Shown here in pieces: positions 54,425 to 64,000 of a stretch of 64,000 bases of DNA. The position numbers were made by a program, and so were the translations under genes. The notes beneath the pieces are model-generated. The model was not told where the DNA came from. It saw nothing but the letters and a program-made list of their open reading frames with translations, and did not search any database. The DNA lies in contig NZ_JAUSBN010000041.1 of the NCBI RefSeq assembly GCF_030651995.1, positions 62,001 through 126,000 of the forward strand, read 5' to 3'. Each line of letters begins with the position of its first letter. Position 1 is the stretch's first letter. Source of the stretch: Reyranella sp. GTDB taxonomy: Bacteria; Pseudomonadota; Alphaproteobacteria; Reyranellales; Reyranellaceae.

Positions 54425-54948
54425 TCACTCCGGCCAAGCCCAATTCGGCGGCCGAGGCGGCGCTGTCGCGGGCGCTTAACGACGAGCTGGCCGACAAGGG
54501 TTTCGTGGTCGCCCAGCTCGACAAGCTGGTCACCTGGGCGCGCACCGGTTCGATGTGGGGACTGACCTTCGGTCTGGCCTGCTGCGGCGTCGAGATGATC
54601 CATTGCTGGATGAGCCGCTACGATCTCGACCGCTTCGGCTTCGCCCCGATGCCCAGTCCGCGCGCCGCCGACGTGATGATCGTGGCCGGCACGCTGACCA
54701 ACAAGATGGCGCCAGCGCTTCGCAAGGTTTACGACCAGATGGCCGAGCCGCGCTACGTGATCTCGATGGGCTCGTGCGCCAACGGCGGCGGCTACTATCA
54801 CTACAGCTATTCCGTCGTGCGCGGCTGCGATCGCATCGTGCCGGTCGACGTCTACGTGCCGGGCTGTCCGCCGACCGCCGAAGCGCTGCTCTATGGCGTG
54901 CTGCAGCTTCAGAAGAAGGTCCGTCGCACGGGCACGCTGGTGCGCTGA
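54415..54948 (+). CDS. nuoB: NADH-quinone oxidoreductase subunit B
   Basis: A 177-aa subunit that carries cluster N2, the last iron-sulfur centre before quinone. The ligands lie in [19 protein letters not shown] and [14 protein letters not shown]. The gene overlaps nuoA, and its stop overlaps the nuoC start (TGATG). Confidence 0.98.
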   Translation: MGVITPAKPNSAAEAALSRALNDELADKGFVVAQLDKLVTWARTGSMWGLTFGLACCGVEMIHCWMSRYDLDRFGFAPMPSPRAADVMIVAGTLTNKMAPALRKVYDQMAEPRYVISMGSCANGGGYYHYSYSVVRGCDRIVPVDVYVPGCPPTAEALLYGVLQLQKKVRRTGTLVR

Positions 54949-55577
54949 TGAGCGAGGCCCTCAAGGAACTCAGCGACCATATCGCCCAGACGCAGGCGGG
55001 CGTGGTGTCGAAGACGGAAGTCCGCCTCGGCGAGCTGATGCTAGAAACGACGCCGGACAAGATCGTCGCTCTGCTGACCTACCTGCGCGACGATCCGAAG
55101 TGCCTGTTCAAGCAGCTGATCGACATTTGCGGCGTCGATTGGCCCGAGCGCGAGAAGCGCTTCGACGTCGTCTACAATCTGCTCAGCCTCAAGAACAACC
55201 AGCGCATCCGCGTGAAGGTGCAAACCGACGAAACGACGCCCGTGCCGTCGGCCGCACCGGTCTACAGCTCGGCCGGCTGGTTCGAGCGCGAGACCTACGA
55301 CCTTTACGGCGTGTGGTTCTCCGACCATCCCGACCTGCGCCGCATCCTCACGGACTACGGTTTCGAAGGGCACCCGCTGCGCAAGGATTTCCCGCTGACC
55401 GGCTTCGTCGAGCTGCGCTGGGACGACGTGCAGAAGCGCGTCGTGTACGAGCCGGTGAAGCTCGCCCAGGAATTCCGCCGCTTCGACTTCCTCAGCCCCT
55501 GGGAAGGGGCGCCCAAGGTTCTTCCGGGCGACGAGAAGGCCCAGGAACCGGCCGCGGCACCGGCGAAGGCGAACTGA
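54948..55577 (+). CDS. nuoC: NADH-quinone oxidoreductase subunit C
   Basis: A 209-aa peripheral-arm subunit (30-kDa type). The segments [20 protein letters not shown] and [20 protein letters not shown], then [15 protein letters not shown], are the family signature. It is separate from nuoD, unlike the fused nuoCD of enterobacteria. The start overlaps the nuoB stop by one base. Confidence 0.97.
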   Translation: MSEALKELSDHIAQTQAGVVSKTEVRLGELMLETTPDKIVALLTYLRDDPKCLFKQLIDICGVDWPEREKRFDVVYNLLSLKNNQRIRVKVQTDETTPVPSAAPVYSSAGWFERETYDLYGVWFSDHPDLRRILTDYGFEGHPLRKDFPLTGFVELRWDDVQKRVVYEPVKLAQEFRRFDFLSPWEGAPKVLPGDEKAQEPAAAPAKAN

Positions 55578-55578
55578 C

Positions 55579-56763
55579 ATGTCCGACGTCGAAATCAAGA
55601 CACTGACCATGAACTTCGGGCCGCAGCATCCGGCGGCCCACGGCGTGCTGCGCCTCGTCGTCGAGATGGACGGCGAGATCGTTGAGCGCTGCGATCCGCA
55701 TATCGGCCTGCTGCATCGCGGCACCGAGAAGCTGATCGAGTACAAGAGCTACCTGCAGGCGGTGCCGTACTTCGACCGGCTCGACTACGTCTCGCCGATG
55801 AACCAGGAGCATGCCTACGCACTCGCGGTCGAGAAGCTGCTGGGCATCGAGGCGCCGGAGCGTGGCCAGTACATCCGCGTCCTGTTCTCCGAGATCACGC
55901 GCATCCTCAACCATCTGCTGAACGTCACGACCTTCGCGATGGACGTCGGCGCGCTCACGCCGCCGCTATGGGGCTTCGAGCAGCGCGAACTGCTGATGGA
56001 ATACTACGAGCAGGTGAGCGGCTCGCGCATGCACGCGGCCTATTTCCGGCCGGGCGGCGTCCACCAGGACCTGCCGGCGGGCATGCTCGATTCGATGGAA
56101 GGGTGGATCAAGCAGTTCTACCCGTTCATGAAGGACATCGAGAGCCTGCTGAACGAGAACCGCATCTTCCGTCAGCGGACGGTCGATATCGGCATCGTGT
56201 CGGCCGACCAGGCGCTCGACTGGGGATTCTCGGGCCCGCTGATCCGCGCCTCGGGCCTGCCGTGGGACCTGCGCAAGTCGCAGCCCTATGACGTCTACGA
56301 TCGCATGGATTTCGACATCCCGGTCGGCAAGACCGGCGACTGCTACGCACGGTACCTCGTGCGTATCGAGGAAATGTACCAGAGCACCCGCATCATGGAG
56401 CAGTGCATCGCCGCGCTGCGCAAGGTCGGTGGTCCGGTGCGGGTCGACGACCGCAAGATCTCGCCGCCGCGCCGCGGTGAGATGAAGGACTCGATGGAAG
56501 CGCTGATCCATCACTTCAAGCTCTACACCGAGGGCTACAAGGTGCCCGCCGGCGAGACCTACACGGCGGTCGAGGCGCCCAAGGGCGAATTCGGCGTCTA
56601 TCTCGTGTCCGACGGCACCAACAAGCCTTACCGCTGCAAGATCCGCGCTCCCGGATTCCCGCACCTGCAGGCGCTCGAGATGATGACCAAGGGACACCAG
56701 CTCGCCGACATGTCGGCGAACATCGGCTCGCTCGACATCGTGTTCGGCGAGATCGACCGCTAG
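55579..56763 (+). CDS. nuoD: NADH-quinone oxidoreductase subunit D
   Basis: A 394-aa 49-kDa-type subunit that with NuoB forms the quinone pocket. [47 protein letters not shown] and the C-terminal [11 protein letters not shown] are conserved. One base separates it from nuoC. Confidence 0.98.
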   Translation: MSDVEIKTLTMNFGPQHPAAHGVLRLVVEMDGEIVERCDPHIGLLHRGTEKLIEYKSYLQAVPYFDRLDYVSPMNQEHAYALAVEKLLGIEAPERGQYIRVLFSEITRILNHLLNVTTFAMDVGALTPPLWGFEQRELLMEYYEQVSGSRMHAAYFRPGGVHQDLPAGMLDSMEGWIKQFYPFMKDIESLLNENRIFRQRTVDIGIVSADQALDWGFSGPLIRASGLPWDLRKSQPYDVYDRMDFDIPVGKTGDCYARYLVRIEEMYQSTRIMEQCIAALRKVGGPVRVDDRKISPPRRGEMKDSMEALIHHFKLYTEGYKVPAGETYTAVEAPKGEFGVYLVSDGTNKPYRCKIRAPGFPHLQALEMMTKGHQLADMSANIGSLDIVFGEIDR

Positions 56764-56774
56764 GAGACGATGCG

Positions 56775-57356
56775 ATGGCGATGATCACCGCCGACCCCAA
56801 GGACGTCCCGCAGGTCGCGAGCTTTTCCTTTACGCCCGAGTACATGGCGAAGGTCGAGGAGCAGATTGCCCATTATCCGCCGGGCCGTCAGGCGAGCGCC
56901 GTGATCGCGGTGCTGGACCTGGCGCAGCGCCAGCAGGGCTGGCTGCCGCGCGCGGCGATGAACGAGGTGGCGCGTCTCCTCGAGATGGCGCCGATCCGCG
57001 TCTACGAGATCGCGACCTTCTATACGATGTTCCAGTTGCGGCCGAAGGGTAAGTACCTGCTACAGGTCTGCACCACGACGCCGTGCTGGCTGCGCGGGTC
57101 CGAAGCTGTAATGAAAGCCTGCCAGCATGCCGCCGACGGCGAGACGTTCAGCGTGCAGGAGGTCGAGTGCCTGGGCGGCTGCGTCAACGCGCCGGTCGTG
57201 CAGATCAACGACGATTTCTACGAGGATCTCGACGAGGCCTCGATGAACAAGGTGCTCGACGCGCTCCGGCGCGGCGAGACGCCAAAGGCCGGACCGCAGG
57301 TGGACCGCCAGACGTCGGCGCCGCAGGGCGGCCTGACAACGCTGAAGGGCGAATAG
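56775..57356 (+). CDS. nuoE: NADH-quinone oxidoreductase subunit E
   Basis: A 193-aa 24-kDa-type subunit with the [2Fe-2S] cluster N1a: the four cysteines lie in VCTTTPCWLRG and VECLGGCVNAP. The start region FTPEYMAKVEEQIAHYP matches mitochondrial homologues. A short disordered tail follows the fold. Three bases to nuoF. Confidence 0.97.
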   Translation: MAMITADPKDVPQVASFSFTPEYMAKVEEQIAHYPPGRQASAVIAVLDLAQRQQGWLPRAAMNEVARLLEMAPIRVYEIATFYTMFQLRPKGKYLLQVCTTTPCWLRGSEAVMKACQHAADGETFSVQEVECLGGCVNAPVVQINDDFYEDLDEASMNKVLDALRRGETPKAGPQVDRQTSAPQGGLTTLKGE

Positions 57357-57359
57357 ACG

Positions 57360-58643
<1,284 letters not shown>

Positions 58644-58662
58644 GCGGGGCGGGGAGCAGGCA

Positions 58663-60711
58663 ATGCCCAAGGTCAAGATCGACGGCGTCGAGTTGGAGGT
58701 GCCGGCCGGCATCACCGTGCTGCAGGCCTGTGAGCTGGCGGGCGTCGAAATTCCGCGCTTCTGCTATCACGACCGTCTCTCCATTGCCGGCAATTGCCGC
58801 ATGTGCCTGGTCGAGGTGAAGCCGGGCCCGCCCAAGCCGCAGGCGAGCTGCGCGCTGCCCGTCGCCGACAAGCAGGAGATCTTCACCCAGACGCCCACCG
58901 TGCAGAAGGCGCGCAAGGGGGTGATGGAATTCCTGCTCATCAACCATCCGCTGGATTGCCCGATCTGCGACCAGGGCGGCGAATGCGACCTGCAGGACCA
59001 GGCGATGGCCTACGGGTTCGACCGCAGCCGCTATCACGAGAACAAGCGCGCGGTGCCGGACAAGGAGCTTGGGCCCCTCGTCAAGACGTCGATGAACCGC
59101 TGCATCCATTGCACGCGCTGCATCCGCTTCGCGACCGAGGTCGCCGGCGTCGAGCAGCTCGGCGCCACGGGCCGCGGCGAGAGCATGGAAGTCACGACCT
59201 ATGTCGAGCAGGCGCTGTCGACCGAGCTCGCCGGCAACCTGGTCGATCTCTGCCCGGTCGGCGCGCTGACGTCGAAGCCCTACGCCTTCGAGGCGCGTCC
59301 CTGGGAACTGACCAAGACCGAGTCGGTCGACGTCCTGGATGCGCTGGGCTCCAACATCCGCATCGACACGCGCGGTGCGCAGGTCATGCGCGTGCTGCCG
59401 CGCCTCAACGACGACGTGAACGAGGAGTGGATCTCCGACAAGACGCGCCACGCGATCGACGGGCTGCGTCATCAGCGGCTGGATCGGCCCTATGTCCGCA
59501 CCAAGGGCAAGCTCGTGGAAGCGACCTGGGACCAGGCCTTCGCCGCCATTGCCGCCAAGCTGACCGGTCTGGACGGAAGCAAGATCGCGGCGATCGTCGG
59601 CGACCAGTGCGACGCCGAGTCGATGGTGGCGCTGAAGGACCTCATGGCTTCGCTGGGCTCGCCCAACGTCGACTGCCGCCAGGACGGCGCCAAGCTCGAC
59701 GGTCCGCGCGGCAGCTACATCTTCAATGCCGGAGTCCGTGGCATCGACCAGGCGGATGCGATCCTGCTGATCGGCACCAATCCGCGCGTCGAGTCGCCGG
59801 TGCTCAATGCCCGCATCCGCAAGCGCTATGTCCACGGAAAGTGCCCGATCGGCAGCATCGGCACCGCTGAAGACCTGACCTATCCGGTCGAGCGGCTGGG
59901 CGCAGGCCCGGCGACGCTGCGGGAACTGGTCGATGGCAAGCTCGGCTTCTTCGACAAGCTCAAGAACGCGAAGCACCCGCTGATTGTCGTGGGCATGGGC
60001 GCGCTTGCCCGCGAGGACGGCGCCGCGGTGCTGGCGATGGCATACGAGCTGGTCGGCAAGCTGAACGCGGTGCGTGATGACTGGAACGGCTTTGCCGTCC
60101 TGCACACGGCGGCGGCGCGAGTCGGCGGCCTCGACCTCGGCCTGGTGCCGGGCGAGGGCGGCCGCGACGTGGCCGGCATCCTGGAAGGCTGCCAGAAGAA
60201 GGAGATCGAAGCGGTCTTCCTGCTCGCGGCCGACGAGATCGATACGACCAAGCTCGGCAAGGCCTTCGTGATCTACCAGGGCCATCATGGCGATGCCGGC
60301 GCCCATCGCGCCGACGTGATCCTCCCGGGCGCGGCCTATACCGAGAAGCCCGGTATCTACGTGAACACCGAAGGCCGCGTCCAGGTTGGTCGCCGCGCCG
60401 GTTATCCGCCGGGCGATGCCCGTGAGGACTGGGCGATCCTGCGCGCGCTGTCGGAGCGGCTGGGCAAGACGCTGCCTTACGACACGCTGCACCAGGTCCG
60501 GGCGCGACTCGTGGCCGTCAACAAGGTCTTTGCGGCGATCGACCAGCAGGCGCCCGGCGCCTGGGGCACGTTCGGCAAGCCGGGCGCGACCACCGATGCG
60601 CCGCTCAAGTCGGCGGTGCCGAACTTCTACATGACCTGTCCGATCAGCCGCGCGTCGAAGACCATGTCCGATTGCATGGCCTCCCGGTCCCATCTCATGG
60701 CGGCGGAGTAG
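58663..60711 (+). CDS. nuoG: NADH-quinone oxidoreductase subunit G
   Basis: A 682-aa 75-kDa-type subunit with clusters N1b ([19 protein letters not shown]), N4 and N5 ([35 protein letters not shown]) and a C-terminal molybdopterin-oxidoreductase-like domain without cofactor. It is of mitochondrial size, shorter than the E. coli protein. GGGGAGCAGGC precedes the ATG. Confidence 0.97.
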   Translation: MPKVKIDGVELEVPAGITVLQACELAGVEIPRFCYHDRLSIAGNCRMCLVEVKPGPPKPQASCALPVADKQEIFTQTPTVQKARKGVMEFLLINHPLDCPICDQGGECDLQDQAMAYGFDRSRYHENKRAVPDKELGPLVKTSMNRCIHCTRCIRFATEVAGVEQLGATGRGESMEVTTYVEQALSTELAGNLVDLCPVGALTSKPYAFEARPWELTKTESVDVLDALGSNIRIDTRGAQVMRVLPRLNDDVNEEWISDKTRHAIDGLRHQRLDRPYVRTKGKLVEATWDQAFAAIAAKLTGLDGSKIAAIVGDQCDAESMVALKDLMASLGSPNVDCRQDGAKLDGPRGSYIFNAGVRGIDQADAILLIGTNPRVESPVLNARIRKRYVHGKCPIGSIGTAEDLTYPVERLGAGPATLRELVDGKLGFFDKLKNAKHPLIVVGMGALAREDGAAVLAMAYELVGKLNAVRDDWNGFAVLHTAAARVGGLDLGLVPGEGGRDVAGILEGCQKKEIEAVFLLAADEIDTTKLGKAFVIYQGHHGDAGAHRADVILPGAAYTEKPGIYVNTEGRVQVGRRAGYPPGDAREDWAILRALSERLGKTLPYDTLHQVRARLVAVNKVFAAIDQQAPGAWGTFGKPGATTDAPLKSAVPNFYMTCPISRASKTMSDCMASRSHLMAAE

Positions 60712-60715
60712 GGAC

Positions 60716-61753
60716 ATGTACGCCGATCTGATCACCTTCTTCACGACCAACTGGCTGGGCATGGCGATCGTCATGCTGGCGCAGTGCCTTGCGGTCACCG
60801 TGCCGCTGCTGGTGGCCGTGGCCTACATGACCTATGTCGACCGCAAGGTCTGGGCCTCGATCCAGCTGCGCCGCGGTCCCAATGTCGTCGGTCCGTTCGG
60901 CCTGCTTCAGCCCTTCGCCGACGGGCTGAAGCTGGTGCTCAAGGAGACGATCGTTCCGTCGAGCGCCAACGGCGTCCTGTTCATCATCGCCCCGATGATC
61001 GCCTTCATGACGGCGCTGGTCGCCTGGGCGGTCGTGCCGTTCGACGACGGCTGGGTGATCGCCGACATCAACGTCGGTATCCTCTATCTCTTCGCCATCT
61101 CGTCGCTGGGCGTCTACGGCATCATCATCGCGGGCTGGGCCTCGAACTCGAAATACGCTTTCCTCGGTGCGCTGCGCTCGGCGGCGCAGATGGTGTCCTA
61201 CGAGGTCTCGATCGGCTTCGTGCTGATCACCGTGCTGCTGTGCGTCGGCTCGCTCAACCTGTCGCAGGTCGTGCTGGCCCAGTCCGGCTGGTTCTGGAAC
61301 TGGTTCTGGCTGCCGCTGCTGCCGATGTTCGTGATCTTCTTCATCTCCGCGCTGGCGGAGACGAACCGCACGCCATTCGACCTGCCGATGTCGGAAGCCG
61401 AGCTGGTGGCGGGCTTCCACACCGAATACTCGGCCATGACCTTCGGCCTGTTCTTTCTCGGCGAGTACGCCAACATGATCCTGCTCTCGGCCCTGGGCGC
61501 GGTCCTGTTCCTGGGCGGCTGGCATTCGCCGATCCCCTATGCGCCGTTCACCCTGGTGCCGGGCGTGGTCTGGTTCGCCCTCAAGATCGCCTTCCTGCTG
61601 TTCATCTTCAGCTGGACCAAGGGCACCCTGCCTCGTTACCGCTACGACCAGCTGATGCGTCTGGGCTGGAAGGTGTTCCTGCCCGTGTCGCTGGGCTGGG
61701 TCGTCCTCACCGCTGCCGTCCTGACGTTCGGCGGCTGGCTGCCGAAGCCCTAG
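60716..61753 (+). CDS. nuoH: NADH-quinone oxidoreductase subunit H
   Basis: A 345-aa membrane subunit with about eight helices, at the junction of both arms near the quinone site. [53 protein letters not shown] and EYANMILLS are signature stretches. Four bases separate it from nuoG. Confidence 0.97.
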   Translation: MYADLITFFTTNWLGMAIVMLAQCLAVTVPLLVAVAYMTYVDRKVWASIQLRRGPNVVGPFGLLQPFADGLKLVLKETIVPSSANGVLFIIAPMIAFMTALVAWAVVPFDDGWVIADINVGILYLFAISSLGVYGIIIAGWASNSKYAFLGALRSAAQMVSYEVSIGFVLITVLLCVGSLNLSQVVLAQSGWFWNWFWLPLLPMFVIFFISALAETNRTPFDLPMSEAELVAGFHTEYSAMTFGLFFLGEYANMILLSALGAVLFLGGWHSPIPYAPFTLVPGVVWFALKIAFLLFIFSWTKGTLPRYRYDQLMRLGWKVFLPVSLGWVVLTAAVLTFGGWLPKP

Positions 61754-61765
61754 GAGCAATCGCCA

Positions 61766-62254
61766 ATGGCTTCCCTCGACCGTACCGCGCGCGCCTTCCT
61801 GCTCACCGAGCTGCTGGCGGGCTTCGCCCTCACCCTGAAGTACATGTTCAAACCCAAGGTGACGGTGAACTATCCCTACGAGAAGGGTCCGCTCAGCCCG
61901 CGCTTCCGCGGCGAGCATGCCTTGCGCCGCTACCCCAACGGCGAGGAGCGTTGCATCGCCTGCAAGCTCTGCGAGGCGATCTGCCCCGCCCAGGCCATCA
62001 CGATCGAGGCCGAGCCGCGCGACGACGGCAGCCGCCGCACGACGCGCTACGACATCGACATGACCAAGTGCATCTATTGCGGCTTCTGCCAGGAAGCCTG
62101 CCCGGTCGATGCGATCGTGGAGGGGCCGAACTTCGAGTTCTCGACCGAGACGCGCGAGGAACTCATGTACAACAAGGACAAGCTGCTCGCCAACGGCGAC
62201 CGGTGGGAGACACTGATCGCGGCGAACCTCCACTCCGAAGCGGCGTATCGCTGA
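61766..62254 (+). CDS. nuoI: NADH-quinone oxidoreductase subunit I
   Basis: A 162-aa 23-kDa-type subunit with two [4Fe-4S] clusters (N6a, N6b). The ferredoxin motifs are [12 protein letters not shown] and [12 protein letters not shown]. It bridges electrons from NuoG to NuoB. The N-terminal helix ([20 protein letters not shown]) lies on the membrane surface. Confidence 0.98.
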   Translation: MASLDRTARAFLLTELLAGFALTLKYMFKPKVTVNYPYEKGPLSPRFRGEHALRRYPNGEERCIACKLCEAICPAQAITIEAEPRDDGSRRTTRYDIDMTKCIYCGFCQEACPVDAIVEGPNFEFSTETREELMYNKDKLLANGDRWETLIAANLHSEAAYR

Positions 62255-62277
62255 GCCGGGCGGGGGAGAGACAGATC

Positions 62278-62892
62278 ATGATACTCCAGGCCCTGGCCTT
62301 CTACGTCTTCGCCGCGATCACGGTGGCTTCGGCCGCCATGGTCGTCGTCTCGCGCAATCCCGTCTATTCGGTGCTGTTCCTGATCCTGGCGTTTTTCAAC
62401 GCCGCAGGCCTGTTCCTGCTGATCGGGGCCGAGTTCATCGCGATGATCCTGGTCATCGTCTATGTCGGCGCGGTGGCGGTGCTCTTCCTCTTCGTGGTCA
62501 TGATGCTCGACATCAACCTCACGCAGCTGCGGGAGGGGTTCCTCGATTACTTCCCGGTGGGCGCGCTGATCGGCGCTGTGCTGTTCGCGGAGCTGCTGCT
62601 GGGCGTCGGCATCATCGGTGCCGGCTCGGCGACCATCGCGGGCCTGAATGAGCATGGCGCCCAGGTGACGGCGATCGACAATACGCGTGCCATCGGGCGG
62701 GTGCTCTACACCCAGTACTTCTATCTCTTCCAGGTCGCCGGGCTGGTGCTGCTGGTCGCCATGATCGGCGCCATCGTACTCACCCTGCGCAGCCGGCCCG
62801 GCGTCCGCCGCCAGAAGGCGGGCGAGCAGATCAACCGCACGAAGGAACAGTCGATCACGGTGGTCAAGGTGCCGACGCGGGGAGGGGTGTGA
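62278..62892 (+). CDS. nuoJ: NADH-quinone oxidoreductase subunit J
   Basis: A 204-aa membrane subunit with five helices. [40 protein letters not shown] (the pi-bulge helix 3) and the C-terminal [16 protein letters not shown] are seen. GGGGGAGAG precedes the ATG. Its TGA overlaps the nuoK ATG. Confidence 0.96.
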   Translation: MILQALAFYVFAAITVASAAMVVVSRNPVYSVLFLILAFFNAAGLFLLIGAEFIAMILVIVYVGAVAVLFLFVVMMLDINLTQLREGFLDYFPVGALIGAVLFAELLLGVGIIGAGSATIAGLNEHGAQVTAIDNTRAIGRVLYTQYFYLFQVAGLVLLVAMIGAIVLTLRSRPGVRRQKAGEQINRTKEQSITVVKVPTRGGV

Positions 62893-63200
62893 TGACGATC
62901 GGCCTGGGCCATTACCTCACCGTCGCCGCGGTGCTGTTCACGATGGGCATTCTCGGCATCTTCCTGAACCGCAAGAACGTCATCGTCATCCTGATGTGCG
63001 TGGAGCTGATGCTCCTCGCGGTGAACATCAACCTGGTGGCCTTCTCGGTCTTCCAGGGCAACATCGTCGGGCAGATCTTCGCCATGCTGGTGCTGACCGT
63101 GGCCGCCGCGGAGGCGGCGATCGGGCTGGCGATCCTGGTGGTCTATTTCCGCAACCGCGGAACGATCGAAGTCGAAGACATCAATGCGATGAAGGGCTAG
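62892..63200 (+). CDS. nuoK: NADH-quinone oxidoreductase subunit K
   Basis: A 102-aa subunit with three helices, homologous to MrpC. The two buried glutamates of the proton path are in [16 protein letters not shown] and [25 protein letters not shown] precedes the ATG. The start shares one base with the nuoJ stop. Confidence 0.97.
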   Translation: MTIGLGHYLTVAAVLFTMGILGIFLNRKNVIVILMCVELMLLAVNINLVAFSVFQGNIVGQIFAMLVLTVAAAEAAIGLAILVVYFRNRGTIEVEDINAMKG

Positions 63201-63213
63201 GGGCGCGCTCATC

Positions 63214-64000
63214 ATGGATCTCGCCATCAAGCTCATCGTCTTCCTGCCGCTGCTCGCGGCGGCGATCGCCGGCCTCTTCTGCCGCGTCATCGGGGCACGT
63301 CCCGCGCAGGTCGTGACCAGTGCCGCGCTGCTGATCGCGGCGGCCCTCTCGGTCTTCGTCTTCGTAAAGATCGGCTTCGGGACGGAGAAGCTGATCGTCG
63401 TGAAGCTCTTCTCCTGGATCGATTCAGGGACCCTCGACATCGCCTGGGCGCTGCGCGTCGACACGCTGACCGCGGTCATGCTGATCGTGGTCACCGGCGT
63501 GTCGTCGATGGTCCACATCTATTCCATCGGCTACATGGAAGACGATCCCGGCATCCCGCGCTTTATGTCGTATCTCAGCCTGTTCACCTTCTTCATGCTG
63601 ATGCTGGTGACGGCCGACAACCTCGTGCAGCTCTTCTTCGGCTGGGAAGGCGTGGGCCTCGCTTCCTACCTGCTGATCGGCTTCTGGTACGACAAGCCCT
63701 CCGCCAATGCCGCCGCGATGAAGGCCTTCATCGTGAACCGGGTCGGCGACTTCGGTTTCGCGCTGGGCATCTTCGCCGTCTGGATGCTGTCGGGCTCGGT
63801 CGGCTTCGAGGAGATCTTCGGCAAGGCACCGCAGATGGCGCAGATGCGCATCGAGTTCCTCGGCATGGACCTGCCGGCACTGGAGACCGCCTGCCTGCTG
63901 CTGTTCGTCGGCGCGATGGGCAAGTCGGCGCAGCTCGGCCTGCACACCTGGCTTCCGGACGCGATGGAAGGCCCGACCCCGGTCTCGGCCCTGATCCATG
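63214..64000 (+). CDS. nuoL: NADH-quinone oxidoreductase subunit L, N-terminal part (cut by window end)
   Basis: The first 262 residues of the large antiporter-like subunit. [57 protein letters not shown] (with the conserved glutamate), [16 protein letters not shown] and [20 protein letters not shown] are typical. It pumps protons at the far end of the membrane arm. The rest lies beyond the window. Confidence 0.97.
   Translation, partial: MDLAIKLIVFLPLLAAAIAGLFCRVIGARPAQVVTSAALLIAAALSVFVFVKIGFGTEKLIVVKLFSWIDSGTLDIAWALRVDTLTAVMLIVVTGVSSMVHIYSIGYMEDDPGIPRFMSYLSLFTFFMLMLVTADNLVQLFFGWEGVGLASYLLIGFWYDKPSANAAAMKAFIVNRVGDFGFALGIFAVWMLSGSVGFEEIFGKAPQMAQMRIEFLGMDLPALETACLLLFVGAMGKSAQLGLHTWLPDAMEGPTPVSALIH

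Overview
This window is a high-GC chromosomal segment of an alphaproteobacterium. The evidence is the clpP-clpX-lon-HU block next to a 12-gene nuo run (A to L) with stand-alone nuoC and nuoD, a short nuoG (682 aa), and glnB-glnA behind a sigma-54 type promoter. The many CoA-ester, dioxygenase and Bug-receptor genes suggest a versatile soil or freshwater heterotroph of the Reyranella/Bradyrhizobium kind, but the genus is only a guess.

Layout. 1-7221: small-molecule catabolism (DUF4392 protein, acyl-CoA dehydrogenase, Rieske oxygenase, ExoD protein, CitE-type lyase with a MaoC hydratase, quinone oxidoreductase, SDR). 7222-12007: an accessory pocket with a decayed IS630-type transposase fragment, a 1026-aa multidomain protein ending in a PD-(D/E)XK nuclease-like domain, and a translationally coupled partner gene. 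I read this pair as a toxin-immunity module; it is the best candidate here for an undescribed system. 12008-20252: DUF2817 peptidase-like protein, GH17-type membrane protein, a cox-like molybdenum hydroxylase cluster (coxG, a split-off membrane tail, coxS, coxL form II, coxM) and pyrrolidone-carboxylate peptidase.

20429-25502: a two-gene RND efflux system with a divergent TetR regulator and a palindromic operator between them. 25506-40264: TMEM43 protein, phytanoyl-CoA dioxygenase-like, ABM monooxygenase and amidohydrolase genes in one minus-strand run; then tartrate/malate dehydrogenase, a Bug receptor, PhoD phosphatase, a LysR/sulfatase divergent pair, TauD, GNAT, a CaiB transferase and a hotdog dehydratase. 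40359-45354: glnA and glnB, an aminotransferase, and a tandem array of three TetR-like paralogues, the third broken.

45411-64000 is core genome: tRNA-His, nnr, tRNA-Leu, trigger factor, clpP, clpX, lon, HU, tRNA-Val, tRNA-Asp and nuoA to nuoL (cut by the window edge). Three of the four tRNAs lie 18 to 45 bases upstream of a protein-coding start, suggesting shared transcripts. Dispersed hairpin repeats of at least two sequence types lie in gaps at about 2.2, 20.3 and 38.1 kb. I found no CRISPR array, rRNA or intact mobile element.
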